A stretch of DNA of 64,000 nucleotides from an uncultured Muribaculaceae bacterium (GTDB lineage: Bacteria > Bacteroidota > Bacteroidia > Bacteroidales > Muribaculaceae): positions 40,771 through 104,770 of the forward strand of contig CAJTSR010000008.1 in NCBI GenBank assembly GCA_910579035.1, written 5' to 3'. The notes beneath the pieces were generated by a model, which ran no database searches, was not told the origin of the DNA, and saw only the letters and a list, made by a program, of their open reading frames with translations. Both the position numbers and the translations under genes were made by a program. Shown piece after piece: positions 17,656-25,978 of the stretch (positions are counted from its first letter, which is position 1; each line of letters starts with the position of its first letter).

Positions 17656-18855
17656 ATGTCTAAAGTCCTTATCATCGGCTGCGGCGGAGTGGGCACTGTG
17701 GTGGCTCACAAATGCGCCCAGCACCCCGAAGTATTCACCGAAATAGTGATAGCGTCGCGCACAAAATCGAAATGCGACGCCGTGGCCAGAGCCATAGGCA
17801 AGTCAAACATCAGCACCGACAGCGTTGACGCCGACAATGTAGAGGAACTTGTGGCACTCCTCAACCGCCACAAGCCCGAACTCGTTATCAACGTGGCCCT
17901 GCCCTACCAGGACCTCACAATAATGGAAGCCTGCCTCCGGTGCGGCGTCAACTACCTCGACACCGCCAACTACGAGCCTAAGGACGTGGCTCACTTCGAG
18001 TACTCATGGCAGTGGGCATACCGCGAACGCTTCGAGCAGGCCGGCCTCACGGCAATCCTCGGCTGCGGCTTCGACCCCGGAGTAAGCGGCGTGTTCACAG
18101 CATATGCGGCCAAGCACTACTTCGGCGAGATGGAAACACTCGACATCGTGGACTGCAACGCCGGTGACCACGGCAAGGCATTCGCCACCAATTTCAACCC
18201 CGAAATCAATATTCGCGAAATAACCCAGAACGGACGTTACTGGAACGAGGGCGAATGGGTCGTGACCAAGCCGCTCGAATTCCACAAGACTCTCAACTAC
18301 CCCAACATCGGCCCGCGCGAATCGTACCTCCTATACCACGAAGAGCTCGAAAGCCTCGTGCAGAACTTCCCCACAATCAAGCGCGCCCGCTTCTGGATGA
18401 CATTCGGACAGGAATACCTCACCCACCTGCGCGTGATTCAGAACATCGGCATGGCCCGCATCGACGAAGTGGAATACAACGGCACCAAGATAGTGCCCCT
18501 GCAGTTCCTCAAAGCCGTGCTGCCCAATCCCCAGGACCTCGGCGAGAACTACCACGGCGAAACCTCCATCGGTTGCCGCATATCAGGCAAGGACAAGGAA
18601 GGCAAGCCCATGACATACTACATATACAATAACTGCTCCCACGAAGAGGCATACCGCGAAACAGGCATGCAGGCCGTGAGCTACACCACGGGCGTGCCCG
18701 CAATGGTAGGCGCTATGATGTTCCTCACCGGCAAATGGAACCTCAAAGGCGTGCGCAACGTCGAAGAATTCGACCCCGATCCCTTCCTCGCAGCCCTCGC
18801 CGCCAACGGCCTCCCCTGGCACGAAGTCCTCAACAGCGACCTCGAAGTCCTGTAG
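17656..18855 (+). CDS. carboxyspermidine/carboxynorspermidine dehydrogenase (saccharopine dehydrogenase family)
   Basis: Condenses aspartate semialdehyde with putrescine or diaminopropane using NADPH, the first step of the alternative (nor)spermidine pathway used by Bacteroidetes and vibrios. The 399-residue product begins MSKVLIIGCGGVGTVVAHKC with a Rossmann GxGGVG motif, then VIASRTKSKCDAVA; LGCGFDPGVSGVFTAYAAKHYFG follows at about 134-156. The full length matches carboxynorspermidine synthase better than lysine-type saccharopine reductases. The decarboxylase partner is not in this window. The stop codon TAG at 18853-18855 is part of the REP-like palindrome, so the C-terminus may have been set by insertion of the repeat. 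Confidence 0.88.
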   Translation: MSKVLIIGCGGVGTVVAHKCAQHPEVFTEIVIASRTKSKCDAVARAIGKSNISTDSVDADNVEELVALLNRHKPELVINVALPYQDLTIMEACLRCGVNYLDTANYEPKDVAHFEYSWQWAYRERFEQAGLTAILGCGFDPGVSGVFTAYAAKHYFGEMETLDIVDCNAGDHGKAFATNFNPEINIREITQNGRYWNEGEWVVTKPLEFHKTLNYPNIGPRESYLLYHEELESLVQNFPTIKRARFWMTFGQEYLTHLRVIQNIGMARIDEVEYNGTKIVPLQFLKAVLPNPQDLGENYHGETSIGCRISGKDKEGKPMTYYIYNNCSHEEAYRETGMQAVSYTTGVPAMVGAMMFLTGKWNLKGVRNVEEFDPDPFLAALAANGLPWHEVLNSDLEVL

Positions 18856-18967
18856 GGTCGCGATATATCGCGGCCCCTGAGAAGGGCATATCCCGCCAAT
18901 TATGAGAAGAACATATCTCCTGTTTTAATACTATCGCCCACCCGGTCGCGATATATCGCGACCCTAC
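18852..18967. repeat. inverted pair of REP-like palindromes (copies 2 and 3)
   Basis: Copy 2 (18852-18877, gtagggtcgcgatatatcgc then ggcccc) and copy 3 (18944-18967, ending in the reverse complement gcgaccctac) are arranged head to head around 66 bases of unique AT-richer sequence. The whole is a candidate small non-autonomous element. Copy 2 matches copy 1 at 471-496 over 26 bases. Confidence 0.75.
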
Positions 18968-18983
18968 AATACAGAAACCCGCC

Positions 18984-19745
18984 TTGAACATCTCAGCTGC
19001 GATAATAACCTACAACGAGGCGCGAAACATCGAGCGCTGCCTCAACTCGCTGATAGGCGTGGCCGACGAGATAGTGGTGGTAGACTCCGGCTCTACCGAC
19101 GCCACCGTCGACATATGCCGCCGCTACGGGTGCAGCGTCACCACGCGCCCGTTCACAGGCTACGGCTCGCAACGGCAGTATGCCGCCGGGCTGGCGCACA
19201 ACCGCTACGTGCTGTCGATAGACGCCGACGAGGTACTGTCGGACAACCTGCGCCAAAGCCTCATGCAACTGAAGGCCGACGGATTCTCGCACCGCATGTA
19301 TTGCTTCCGGGTGGTCAACTTCATATGCGGCAAGCCGGTGGTACACAGCGGCCTGCAGCCCGATATGCAGATACGTCTGTTTGACAAGCGATATGCCAAC
19401 TGGGACCTTCTCGACGTGGGCGAGCGCCTCACATACACCGGCAGCGTGGTTCCTGAACCGCTCGAAGGCGACATGTACCACTTCCGCTGCAACGAATACG
19501 GCGAATACCACATCAAGGAGATCCGCCACGCCGAACTGCGCGGGCGCCTTATGGCGGAGGCCGGCATCAACGCCCCGATGCCTATGCAATGGCTCAGGGC
19601 GGCATGCGCCTATGTGCGGTGCCAGCTGCGCGACGGAGCCATTCTCGACGGCGAAACAGGACGCCGGATAGCCCTCACCCGCTTCCGGTCGACCATAACG
19701 GCGTACCGCACGGCACGCCGCATAATAAAAAAAGACAAGAACTGA
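18984..19745 (+). CDS. GT2-family glycosyltransferase (WaaE/KdtX-like)
   Basis: A 253-residue GT-A glycosyltransferase, probably adding a hexose or heptose during lipooligosaccharide core assembly. It begins NISAAIITYNEARNIERCL, then VADEIVVVDSGSTDATVDICR and the metal-site region SIDADEVLS at 73-81, which is the WaaE/KdtX pattern. The start is TTG at 18984, the only codon that fits the family N-terminus; no ATG is available and no ribosome site is visible. It lies 16 bases after REP copy 3, so the native leader may have been replaced. The stop overlaps the start of the next gene (TGATG). Confidence 0.88.
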   Translation: MNISAAIITYNEARNIERCLNSLIGVADEIVVVDSGSTDATVDICRRYGCSVTTRPFTGYGSQRQYAAGLAHNRYVLSIDADEVLSDNLRQSLMQLKADGFSHRMYCFRVVNFICGKPVVHSGLQPDMQIRLFDKRYANWDLLDVGERLTYTGSVVPEPLEGDMYHFRCNEYGEYHIKEIRHAELRGRLMAEAGINAPMPMQWLRAACAYVRCQLRDGAILDGETGRRIALTRFRSTITAYRTARRIIKKDKN

Positions 19746-20827
19746 TGCTCAACATAGTCCACCTCGTATCAAACAAATCGTGGGGCGGAGGCGAACGCTA
19801 CGCCCTCGACCTGTGCCGGCGTGCCGCTGCCGACGGCCACAGCGTGGCAGTGGTGACACGCCGTTGCCCGCAAGTAGACAGCATGTTTGCCGAGGCGGGC
19901 TTCGCTCCGGGACACCTCCCTCTGCGCGGCGTGCTCGATTTCGTCAGCCCGACGATGCTTGCCCGCGTGCTCGACCGCATAGACGCGCCCATAGTGGTCC
20001 ATACGCATAATTTCAAGACGGCAGGCACCGCCGTGCGCGCCCGCCGCCTGATGCGCAATCCGGGCAAGGTACGGATAGTTACCACCCGCCACCTTGTCAA
20101 GAAAGCCAAGACCACGGCATCGGCCAGGCAGCTCTACTCCGACATCGACGCCATAATATTCGTTTCCGAAGCCGCCAGACGCGAGTTTCTGTCCTCCTCG
20201 CCCGCTATCGACAGCAGCAGCCTGTATGTGGTGCTCAACGCTGTAAGCGACCGGCCGGCCGCCGAACCCGTCGAAAAAGCCGAGGGCGAGATAAGGCTGG
20301 CATACTGCGGCAGGCTCGACCCCGAAAAAGGCCTCGAAGTGCTTATCGATGCTCTCGCCAAGGTGCAAAATCCCGCCATCACCCTCCATATAGCCGGAGC
20401 GGGAAAGAGCAGTTATGTGCAGCAACTGGTGCGACGCTGCCAAGTGGCAGGCATAGCCGACAGAGTGGTCTGGCACGGACATCTCGACAACGTAGCCCCT
20501 CTTATGGCATCGGCCGACATAGGGGTGGCGCCGTCGGTGTGTCCCGAGGCATGCAGCCTTACCATCATCGAATTCCTGCGTCAGGGCGTGCCTGTAATCG
20601 CTTCTAATACAGGCGCCAACCCCGAGCTTGTAGAAAACGGTGCCACAGGACTCCTCGTGCCTGCCGGCGACTCCGACGCCCTTGCCGGGGCTATAAGCCG
20701 CCTCGCATCCGACCACGCCCTGCGCCGCACCATGGCCGAGGCAGCCCGCAAGGAAGCCTCCGCCCGATTCACATACGACAATTTCTACCGGCAGATAAGC
20801 GCCATATACTCACCGCCCGCAAAATGA
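19745..20827 (+). CDS. GT4-family glycosyltransferase
   Basis: About 360 residues from the ATG at 19745, which overlaps the preceding stop as TGATG. The N-terminus MLNIVHLVSNKSWGGGERYALDL is a typical GT-B donor-side start, and the C-terminal half carries YCGRLDPEKGLEVLIDAL and the retaining-GT motif CPEACSLTIIEFLRQGVPVIAS. It transfers a sugar from a nucleotide donor, probably to the lipooligosaccharide core, on the cytoplasmic face. In-frame codons further upstream lie within the preceding gene and are rejected as starts. Confidence 0.9.
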   Translation: MLNIVHLVSNKSWGGGERYALDLCRRAAADGHSVAVVTRRCPQVDSMFAEAGFAPGHLPLRGVLDFVSPTMLARVLDRIDAPIVVHTHNFKTAGTAVRARRLMRNPGKVRIVTTRHLVKKAKTTASARQLYSDIDAIIFVSEAARREFLSSSPAIDSSSLYVVLNAVSDRPAAEPVEKAEGEIRLAYCGRLDPEKGLEVLIDALAKVQNPAITLHIAGAGKSSYVQQLVRRCQVAGIADRVVWHGHLDNVAPLMASADIGVAPSVCPEACSLTIIEFLRQGVPVIASNTGANPELVENGATGLLVPAGDSDALAGAISRLASDHALRRTMAEAARKEASARFTYDNFYRQISAIYSPPAK

Positions 20828-21864
20828 ACATACTTGTACTGAACCACAGCCTCGACGACGTTATGCGGCGGCTTTTCGGCGACATCTCCGAAAGGAGCGG
20901 TTACCACGTGTACATATCCGGCCCGGGAGAATCGTCGAGAAAAGAATACGGCAAATGCGAAGGCATCGAAAGCCCTCCCATAAAATCCAAGATAACACCA
21001 CGGGCTATAGCCGCACTGCGCCGCACCATAAAGGAGCGCCGCATAGACATAGTGTACGCCCCGAGCACGTCGGGACTAAGCAATGCCCTGATAGCGTCTG
21101 CCGGCACAAAGGCACGCTGCGTGGGCTACCGAGGCACACAGCACCGCATACACCGCAGCGACCCTTCCAACTATCTGGCACTGCTCAATCCGCGCGTGGC
21201 ACACATAAGCTGCGAAACCGCCGACATATACGAGAACATGCAGAACTACGTGCCGGCCTCGCGGCTGTCGTGGAAATCGAAGCCTTTCCATCTCGACTGG
21301 GCAGCCGAAGCCCTTGCAGAGCCGGCACCAACGGCTCCCGAAGTAAGCCGCGCCGCCCTGCGCCTCATCTTCGTGGGTGTGGCAAAAGGCCGCCCCTACA
21401 AGGGTCTGAGCGTGCTTATAGAGGCTATGCACCTTCTCAAAGACCTTGACGTGGCTCTCACCGTGGTAGGCGAGGCCGGCGACAGCGACATAAAGGCCGC
21501 GCCGCCATCGGTGGTATTCACAGGCAACCGCAGCGACGCCATGAACCTTATGGCATCGCACAATATATTCGTGCTGCCATCGCTGCGCGACGCCTCACCG
21601 CGTGTGCTGCGCGAGGCACAGGCCTGCGGCCTGCCCTGCATAGTGTCCGACATACCCGGCGCGCGCGATCTCATAGTGGCGGGCCAGTCCGGATTCCTCG
21701 TTGCGCCCGGCTCCGCGGAGGCTATTGCCGAAGCTGTGCGCAAATTTGCCTCCGACAGTGCCTTGACAAAAGAAATGGGCAAAAAGGCAAAACGCAACAT
21801 CGCCGAAAACTTCGCCCCGGAGGCTTTCACGGAGTACTACATCAACCTCTTCAACTCGCTGTAG
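20824..21864 (+). CDS. GT4-family glycosyltransferase
   Basis: A 346-residue GT-B glycosyltransferase whose ATG overlaps the previous stop (ATGA), indicating coupled translation. The donor-binding half has RLIFVGVAKGRPYKGLSVLI near residue 180 and PSLRDASPRVLREAQACGLPCIVSD near 255-279. The N-terminal domain is shorter than in the preceding enzyme and lacks the usual GGxE pocket. Its acceptor is unknown; position between other core-type transferases and the kinase suggests lipooligosaccharide core assembly. Confidence 0.88.
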   Translation: MNILVLNHSLDDVMRRLFGDISERSGYHVYISGPGESSRKEYGKCEGIESPPIKSKITPRAIAALRRTIKERRIDIVYAPSTSGLSNALIASAGTKARCVGYRGTQHRIHRSDPSNYLALLNPRVAHISCETADIYENMQNYVPASRLSWKSKPFHLDWAAEALAEPAPTAPEVSRAALRLIFVGVAKGRPYKGLSVLIEAMHLLKDLDVALTVVGEAGDSDIKAAPPSVVFTGNRSDAMNLMASHNIFVLPSLRDASPRVLREAQACGLPCIVSDIPGARDLIVAGQSGFLVAPGSAEAIAEAVRKFASDSALTKEMGKKAKRNIAENFAPEAFTEYYINLFNSL

Positions 21865-21869
21865 CCGCA

Positions 21870-22628
21870 ATGGGCGTCAACATCGTCATCAACCCGTCCC
21901 ACCCGGAAATTCTGGCTCTGGCCCAAACGCTTGCCACAGAGGGTGTGCCGCAGGAGGCCCGGCTCATATACCGCGCCCGCAACAGCGTGTACGCCCTGAG
22001 CCTGCCCGACGGCACTGCTGTTAATATCAAGGCTTTCAGACCGCCATCGGCTCCCAACGCCTACATATACCGCCACCTGCGCAAGAGCAAGGCCGAACGC
22101 AGCTACATCAACTCGATGCACCTTATCCGGCTCGGATTCGGTTCTCCCGAACCACTCGCGTACATCGAGATTTCACACTGCGGGCGCCTCCGCGAAAGCT
22201 ACTACCTGAGCCGGCAGATAGAGGACGCCGACGACCTCCGCCGGTGGGAGAGAAAAGCCGATGCCGAGCCACTGCTGAGGGCGCTTGCCGAAGAGATAAA
22301 GAAAATGCACCGGGCCGGGGTACTGCACAAGGATTTCTCGCCCGGCAACATTCTCTACCGCCGCACACCCGCCGGGTATTCATTCTACCTTATCGACGTG
22401 AACCGTATGCGGTTCGGAGTACACAGCCGGCAGGCGCAGATGGGCATGTTTGCCGTGGTCAATATCGACTCCGAAGAAGAAACCCGCCGTCTGGCCCGCT
22501 ACTACGGCGAATGCGCCGGCATCGACCCCGAAATGTGCGCCGAACATGCCGCAAGGCTTCTGCGTTCATATATACATCGGAAACATCGCAACAAAACCCT
22601 GAAAAAACTACTGCCGAAACACAAATGA
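21870..22628 (+). CDS. lipopolysaccharide-kinase-like protein (WaaP/KdkA family)
   Basis: A 252-residue protein-kinase-fold enzyme predicted to phosphorylate a Kdo or heptose of the lipid A core. The ATP-site Lys is probably Lys54 (VNIKAF), the catalytic loop is LHKDFSPGNIL at 152-162 with Asp155 and Asn160, and the metal-binding Asp is in YLIDVNRMRF near 173-182. These fit the HxDxxxxN pattern of KdkA/InaA kinases. It is the fourth gene of the glycosyltransferase block, 5 bases after the preceding stop, and overlaps the next gene by ATGA. Confidence 0.87.
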   Translation: MGVNIVINPSHPEILALAQTLATEGVPQEARLIYRARNSVYALSLPDGTAVNIKAFRPPSAPNAYIYRHLRKSKAERSYINSMHLIRLGFGSPEPLAYIEISHCGRLRESYYLSRQIEDADDLRRWERKADAEPLLRALAEEIKKMHRAGVLHKDFSPGNILYRRTPAGYSFYLIDVNRMRFGVHSRQAQMGMFAVVNIDSEEETRRLARYYGECAGIDPEMCAEHAARLLRSYIHRKHRNKTLKKLLPKHK

Positions 22629-24289
22629 GCATATCTGTATACTGCAAGAATCTCGAACGCTACATCGACGTCGACGGAGGCTCCAGCCTGCTGCAAATCG
22701 CCGGGGCGCTCGCTCCCGAACTCGGATTCACCCCAATTTGCGCCCGCGTCAACAACAAGACCGAGGCTCTGTGCTTTGAAATATACAGGCCGAAGATAGT
22801 AGAATTTCAGGACCGCGCCACAGGCTCAGGCCCCCGTGTGTACACCCGCTCGCTATGCATGGTTCTATACCGCGCCGTGAGCGCCCTCCTGCCCGGCACC
22901 AAGCTCAGAATAGAGCATTCCATATCGCACGGCTACTACTGCGTGCTGTCGGGCTTCCAAGCCGTACCCGAGGACATAACCGACAAGCTGAAAGCCGAGA
23001 TGCGGCGGCTCGTAGAGGCCGACATGCCCTTCGAGCACCATCAGGCACCGACAGCCGACGTTCTGCCCATGCTCGAGCAGGAAGGACTCGGGCTGACTGC
23101 GGAGCTGCTTCGCACCACAAGGCCGCTGTACACCACCTACTACACCCTCGACGGCGTTAGCGACAGCTACTACGGCGCCCTCGCTCCTTCGACCGGCCAT
23201 ATCGACGTTTTCGACCTCATACCCTACAAAGGCGGAATGCTTCTGCTGCCCTTCGACCCGGCCAACCCTGCCGTGGCAGCAAAGCCCATATGCCAGGAAA
23301 AGATGTTCGAGGCATTCACCGACCATCTGCGCTTCAACCACATAGTGGGAGTAGACACGGTAGGCCAGCTCAACACATACGTCGACCGCCGCCGTGCCGC
23401 CGACCTCATCAACGTCACCGAGGCTCTGCACGAAAAGGCTCTCGCCCGCATAAGCGACGACATAACACGGCGCTACCACGAGGGAGGCGCCCGCATAGTG
23501 CTTATAGCCGGGCCGTCGTCTTCCGGCAAGACCACCACCACAAAGCGACTTGCCATACAGCTGATGACAAACCTCCTGAAGCCGCAGATGATTTCGCTCG
23601 ACGATTACTTCATAAACCGAGAACTAACTCCCCTTGACGAAACAGGCGATTACGACTATGAATCGCTCTATGCCCTCGACCTGCAGCAATTCAACAGCGA
23701 TTTCAACCGCATACTCGCCGGAGAAGAGGTGGAACTGCCAACCTACAACTTCGAGCTTGGCAAACGCCAGTACAAAGGCAACAAGATAAAGCTCGAAGAA
23801 GGCTCTATACTGCTGATAGAGGGAATCCACGGGCTCAACCCCGAACTCACGTCGGGTATTGACGAAAGTATGAAATACCGCGTGTATGTGTCGGCCCTCA
23901 CCACGCTCTCAATCGACGACCACAACTGGGTGCCCACCACCGACAACCGACTGCTGCGCCGCATAATCCGCGACCACAAGTACCGTGGCACATCGGCCGA
24001 GGAAACAATACGCCGATGGCCGAGTGTGCGTCGTGGCGAGGAGAAATGGATATTCCCATTTCAGGAAAACGCCGACGCCATGTTCAACTCTTCGCTGCTT
24101 TTTGAATTGGGCGTGATAAAGGACTATGCCGAGAACGTGCTGCGCGGAGTGCCGTCCGATTCCGACGAATACGCCGAAGCCTACCGCCTGCGCAAGTTCC
24201 TGAGCTATTTCCTGCCAATAAATCCGGCTCTGATACCCTCCACGAGCCTCTTGCGCGAATTTCTCGGAGGAAGCTCCTTCCGATATTAA
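22625..24289 (+). CDS. TGS-domain nucleoside (uridine) kinase-like protein
   Basis: A 554-residue cytoplasmic protein. Residues 1-60 resemble a TGS domain, 60-240 the second additional domain of threonyl-tRNA synthetase, and about 285-520 a phosphoribulokinase/uridine kinase domain with Walker A GPSSSGKTTT at 296-305 and downstream LISLDDYFINR-type and LLIEGIHGLNP motifs. This ThrRS-N plus uridine-kinase arrangement is standard in Bacteroidetes and clostridia and is usually annotated nucleoside kinase. The ATG at 22625 overlaps the kinase gene stop. Earlier in-frame codons fall inside the upstream gene and were discarded. A pathway link to the core-sugar genes is not evident. Confidence 0.92.
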   Translation: MSISVYCKNLERYIDVDGGSSLLQIAGALAPELGFTPICARVNNKTEALCFEIYRPKIVEFQDRATGSGPRVYTRSLCMVLYRAVSALLPGTKLRIEHSISHGYYCVLSGFQAVPEDITDKLKAEMRRLVEADMPFEHHQAPTADVLPMLEQEGLGLTAELLRTTRPLYTTYYTLDGVSDSYYGALAPSTGHIDVFDLIPYKGGMLLLPFDPANPAVAAKPICQEKMFEAFTDHLRFNHIVGVDTVGQLNTYVDRRRAADLINVTEALHEKALARISDDITRRYHEGGARIVLIAGPSSSGKTTTTKRLAIQLMTNLLKPQMISLDDYFINRELTPLDETGDYDYESLYALDLQQFNSDFNRILAGEEVELPTYNFELGKRQYKGNKIKLEEGSILLIEGIHGLNPELTSGIDESMKYRVYVSALTTLSIDDHNWVPTTDNRLLRRIIRDHKYRGTSAEETIRRWPSVRRGEEKWIFPFQENADAMFNSSLLFELGVIKDYAENVLRGVPSDSDEYAEAYRLRKFLSYFLPINPALIPSTSLLREFLGGSSFRY

Positions 24290-24292
24290 AAT

Positions 24293-25021
24293 ATGATTCG
24301 CCCGGTATCTTTACTCATAGCCTTGCTGGCTGCTGTCGGCGCCGATGCCGCCACGGCAGCTCCCGACAGCGCCCTGATGGCTAAAGCGGGGCGTGCCTAC
24401 GCCGACTGCGAATGGGCCAGCGCCGCCGCGCTCTACAACATGGCGGCCGACAAAGACCCCGGCGACACCGAGGCATATGTGCGCGCAACCATCTGCTATG
24501 CCATACGCAAGGACACCGCAGAGGCCGTAGGCACCATAGAGCGGGCAATGGCACACGCCGTGCCTCTCGACTCTATACTGAAAGGACTCCGCTCGGAAGC
24601 CTTTGAAATCAAAAAACCGGAAATATACACCGGCCTGTTGGAAACAGCCGGAAACAATATGCCGTGGCTGAGGCGCCCGCTCGACATGCAGCTTATGCGC
24701 TATGCCGCCTACCGCCGCGACCCCGAGGCCATGGAACGCTACGCTGCCCGCATGCTCGCCGGAATGCCGGGCGACACCGAGGCGATGGCAATCCTCGCCA
24801 AAGCCCACGCCATGCAGGGACGCTTCGACGAAGCCATAACCGACTGGCAACGCGTGCTCGCAGCCAAGCCCGACGACCGTCGCGCGCTCCTCGAAATAGG
24901 CAATTACTACGCAATAACAGGCGACAGCGAGCGCGCCCTGCCCTACCTCGAAAAAGCGCAGGCTGTCAAAGCCACGCCATACGTGGCCGAAATGATTCAC
25001 AAATTGCGCGCCACCCAGTAA
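24293..25021 (+). CDS. exported TPR protein
   Basis: A 242-residue protein with a signal peptide (first 20 residues, ending ADA) and at least four tetratricopeptide repeats: AGRAYADCEWASAAALYNMA near 31-50, then repeats around 60-95, 160-190 (AKAHAMQGRFDEAITDWQRVL) and 195-230 (IGNYYAITGDSERALPYLEKA). Probably periplasmic and protein-binding; partner unknown. It starts 3 bases after the nucleoside kinase and its 3' end overlaps the convergent DUF2752 gene by 25 bases. Confidence 0.85.
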   Translation: MIRPVSLLIALLAAVGADAATAAPDSALMAKAGRAYADCEWASAAALYNMAADKDPGDTEAYVRATICYAIRKDTAEAVGTIERAMAHAVPLDSILKGLRSEAFEIKKPEIYTGLLETAGNNMPWLRRPLDMQLMRYAAYRRDPEAMERYAARMLAGMPGDTEAMAILAKAHAMQGRFDEAITDWQRVLAAKPDDRRALLEIGNYYAITGDSERALPYLEKAQAVKATPYVAEMIHKLRATQ

Positions 25022-25368
25022 GCCGCTATCGCCAGAAGTATGCCGAGCAGTACGGCAGGCCTTGTAAGCCCTGCGTGGAAACGCGGCCAACGGCGCCGAC
25101 CGGCCTCGACTATTACGTAAAATACAGCCGCAGGAACGGCAAAAAACACAAAGGGATTATACCCCCACGCCTCGGCCACGCGCCCGTGAAGAAGGGCGTG
25201 GAATGCGCGCTGGCTGCCGCACCCGGGGCAGTCGTAGCCCGTGAGATACCTGAAGACGCACACAGGCGCGCCTCCGTCGGACGGGTCGTGCCCGTAATAA
25301 TAGGCGACCACTCCAAAAAGCACGGCGGCGCAGGCCGTAAGAGCCAGCCCCGCCGCCGCATATTTCAT
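24997..25368 (-). CDS. DUF2752 membrane protein
   Basis: A 123-residue membrane protein with three hydrophobic segments and the family motif CVFRYLTGYDCPGCGSQRAF near residues 37-56, including the CPxCG pair. Function of the family is unknown to me. The ATG at 25366-25368 is chosen because it starts at the first hydrophobic segment; a longer frame from 25461 would overlap the preceding gene by 82 bases. It follows the GYF/CD225 gene by 11 bases, a pairing seen in other Bacteroidetes as I recall, and overlaps the convergent TPR gene. Confidence 0.85.
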   Translation of the reverse strand: MKYAAAGLALTACAAVLFGVVAYYYGHDPSDGGAPVCVFRYLTGYDCPGCGSQRAFHALLHGRVAEAWGYNPFVFFAVPAAVFYVIVEAGRRRWPRFHAGLTRPAVLLGILLAIAAYWVARNL

Positions 25369-25379
25369 AATCCGGACTT

Positions 25380-25964
25380 TCAACCCTGAAATACGGAGCT
25401 CAGCAACATCACCGGCAGGAAGCCGAGAGCTATCGAGATCATTATAAGCCAAGCCGCCCATTCAGAGGCTTTTCGTGCCTTTGCCATATTTCCGCTCTGG
25501 TAGAAGCTCGTGGTGCATATGGAGGCTGCAAGCGCGCCGATGCTCAGCGGCGAGCAGCAGCATATGGCCAGGAATATGCTCAAGCCTATATAAGTGCTCG
25601 GACACGGCTCCGAGGGCAGCTCGCGCCGCTTCATACGGCGTCCGGGCGCGTATGGGTTATCATCGGCCTCCGCCCGAAGCTGCTCCTCGACCGCCGGTTC
25701 CTCTGCCGTGGCAGTGCCTGCCCCGGCATCGCTGGCAGCCTGCCCGGCGGCCGAGGTGTCGGCGTCGGGCTGCGGTTCCACACTGCGCGAAGCAAGCAGG
25801 GAGCCGTCGAACAAGGGGCGCATTTCGGCAAGCTCTCCGGCGGCGCACCATCGCGGAAGACCCTCGTACCATACCTTGGTATTCTCGTCGACGGGCAGGT
25901 CGAGCAGTTGTTCAAATTCAAACGGGCCTTGCTGGCGACCGTCAAGATATACCCATACCTTCAT
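25380..25964 (-). CDS. GYF_2 plus CD225/dispanin-type membrane protein
   Basis: A 194-residue protein with two recognisable parts. Residues 1-60 (MKVWVYLDGRQQGPFEFEQL) form a GYF_2 domain, a small proline-binding or scaffold-like fold. Residues about 65-120 are a low-complexity Ala/Glu linker. Residues 125-194 hold two membrane segments with the dispanin pattern (YIGLSIFLAICCCSPLSIGALAAS... SGNMAKARKASEWAAWLIMISI), including the membrane-proximal CCC cysteines. Probably an inner-membrane protein with the GYF domain in the cytoplasm; role unknown. It lies between the SGNH hydrolase and the DUF2752 gene. Confidence 0.86.
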   Translation of the reverse strand: MKVWVYLDGRQQGPFEFEQLLDLPVDENTKVWYEGLPRWCAAGELAEMRPLFDGSLLASRSVEPQPDADTSAAGQAASDAGAGTATAEEPAVEEQLRAEADDNPYAPGRRMKRRELPSEPCPSTYIGLSIFLAICCCSPLSIGALAASICTTSFYQSGNMAKARKASEWAAWLIMISIALGFLPVMLLSSVFQG

Positions 25965-25978
25965 TTTTATTCTTCCTC

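Noticed and set aside
18852..18967. CRISPR-like interpretation of the repeated palindromes
   Set aside because: Only two copies in inverted orientation with one unique centre; there are no regular spacers and no cas genes.
18856..18983. tRNA or small RNA gene in the spacer
   Set aside because: No cloverleaf-like pairing or terminator; the pairing is explained by the palindromic repeats.
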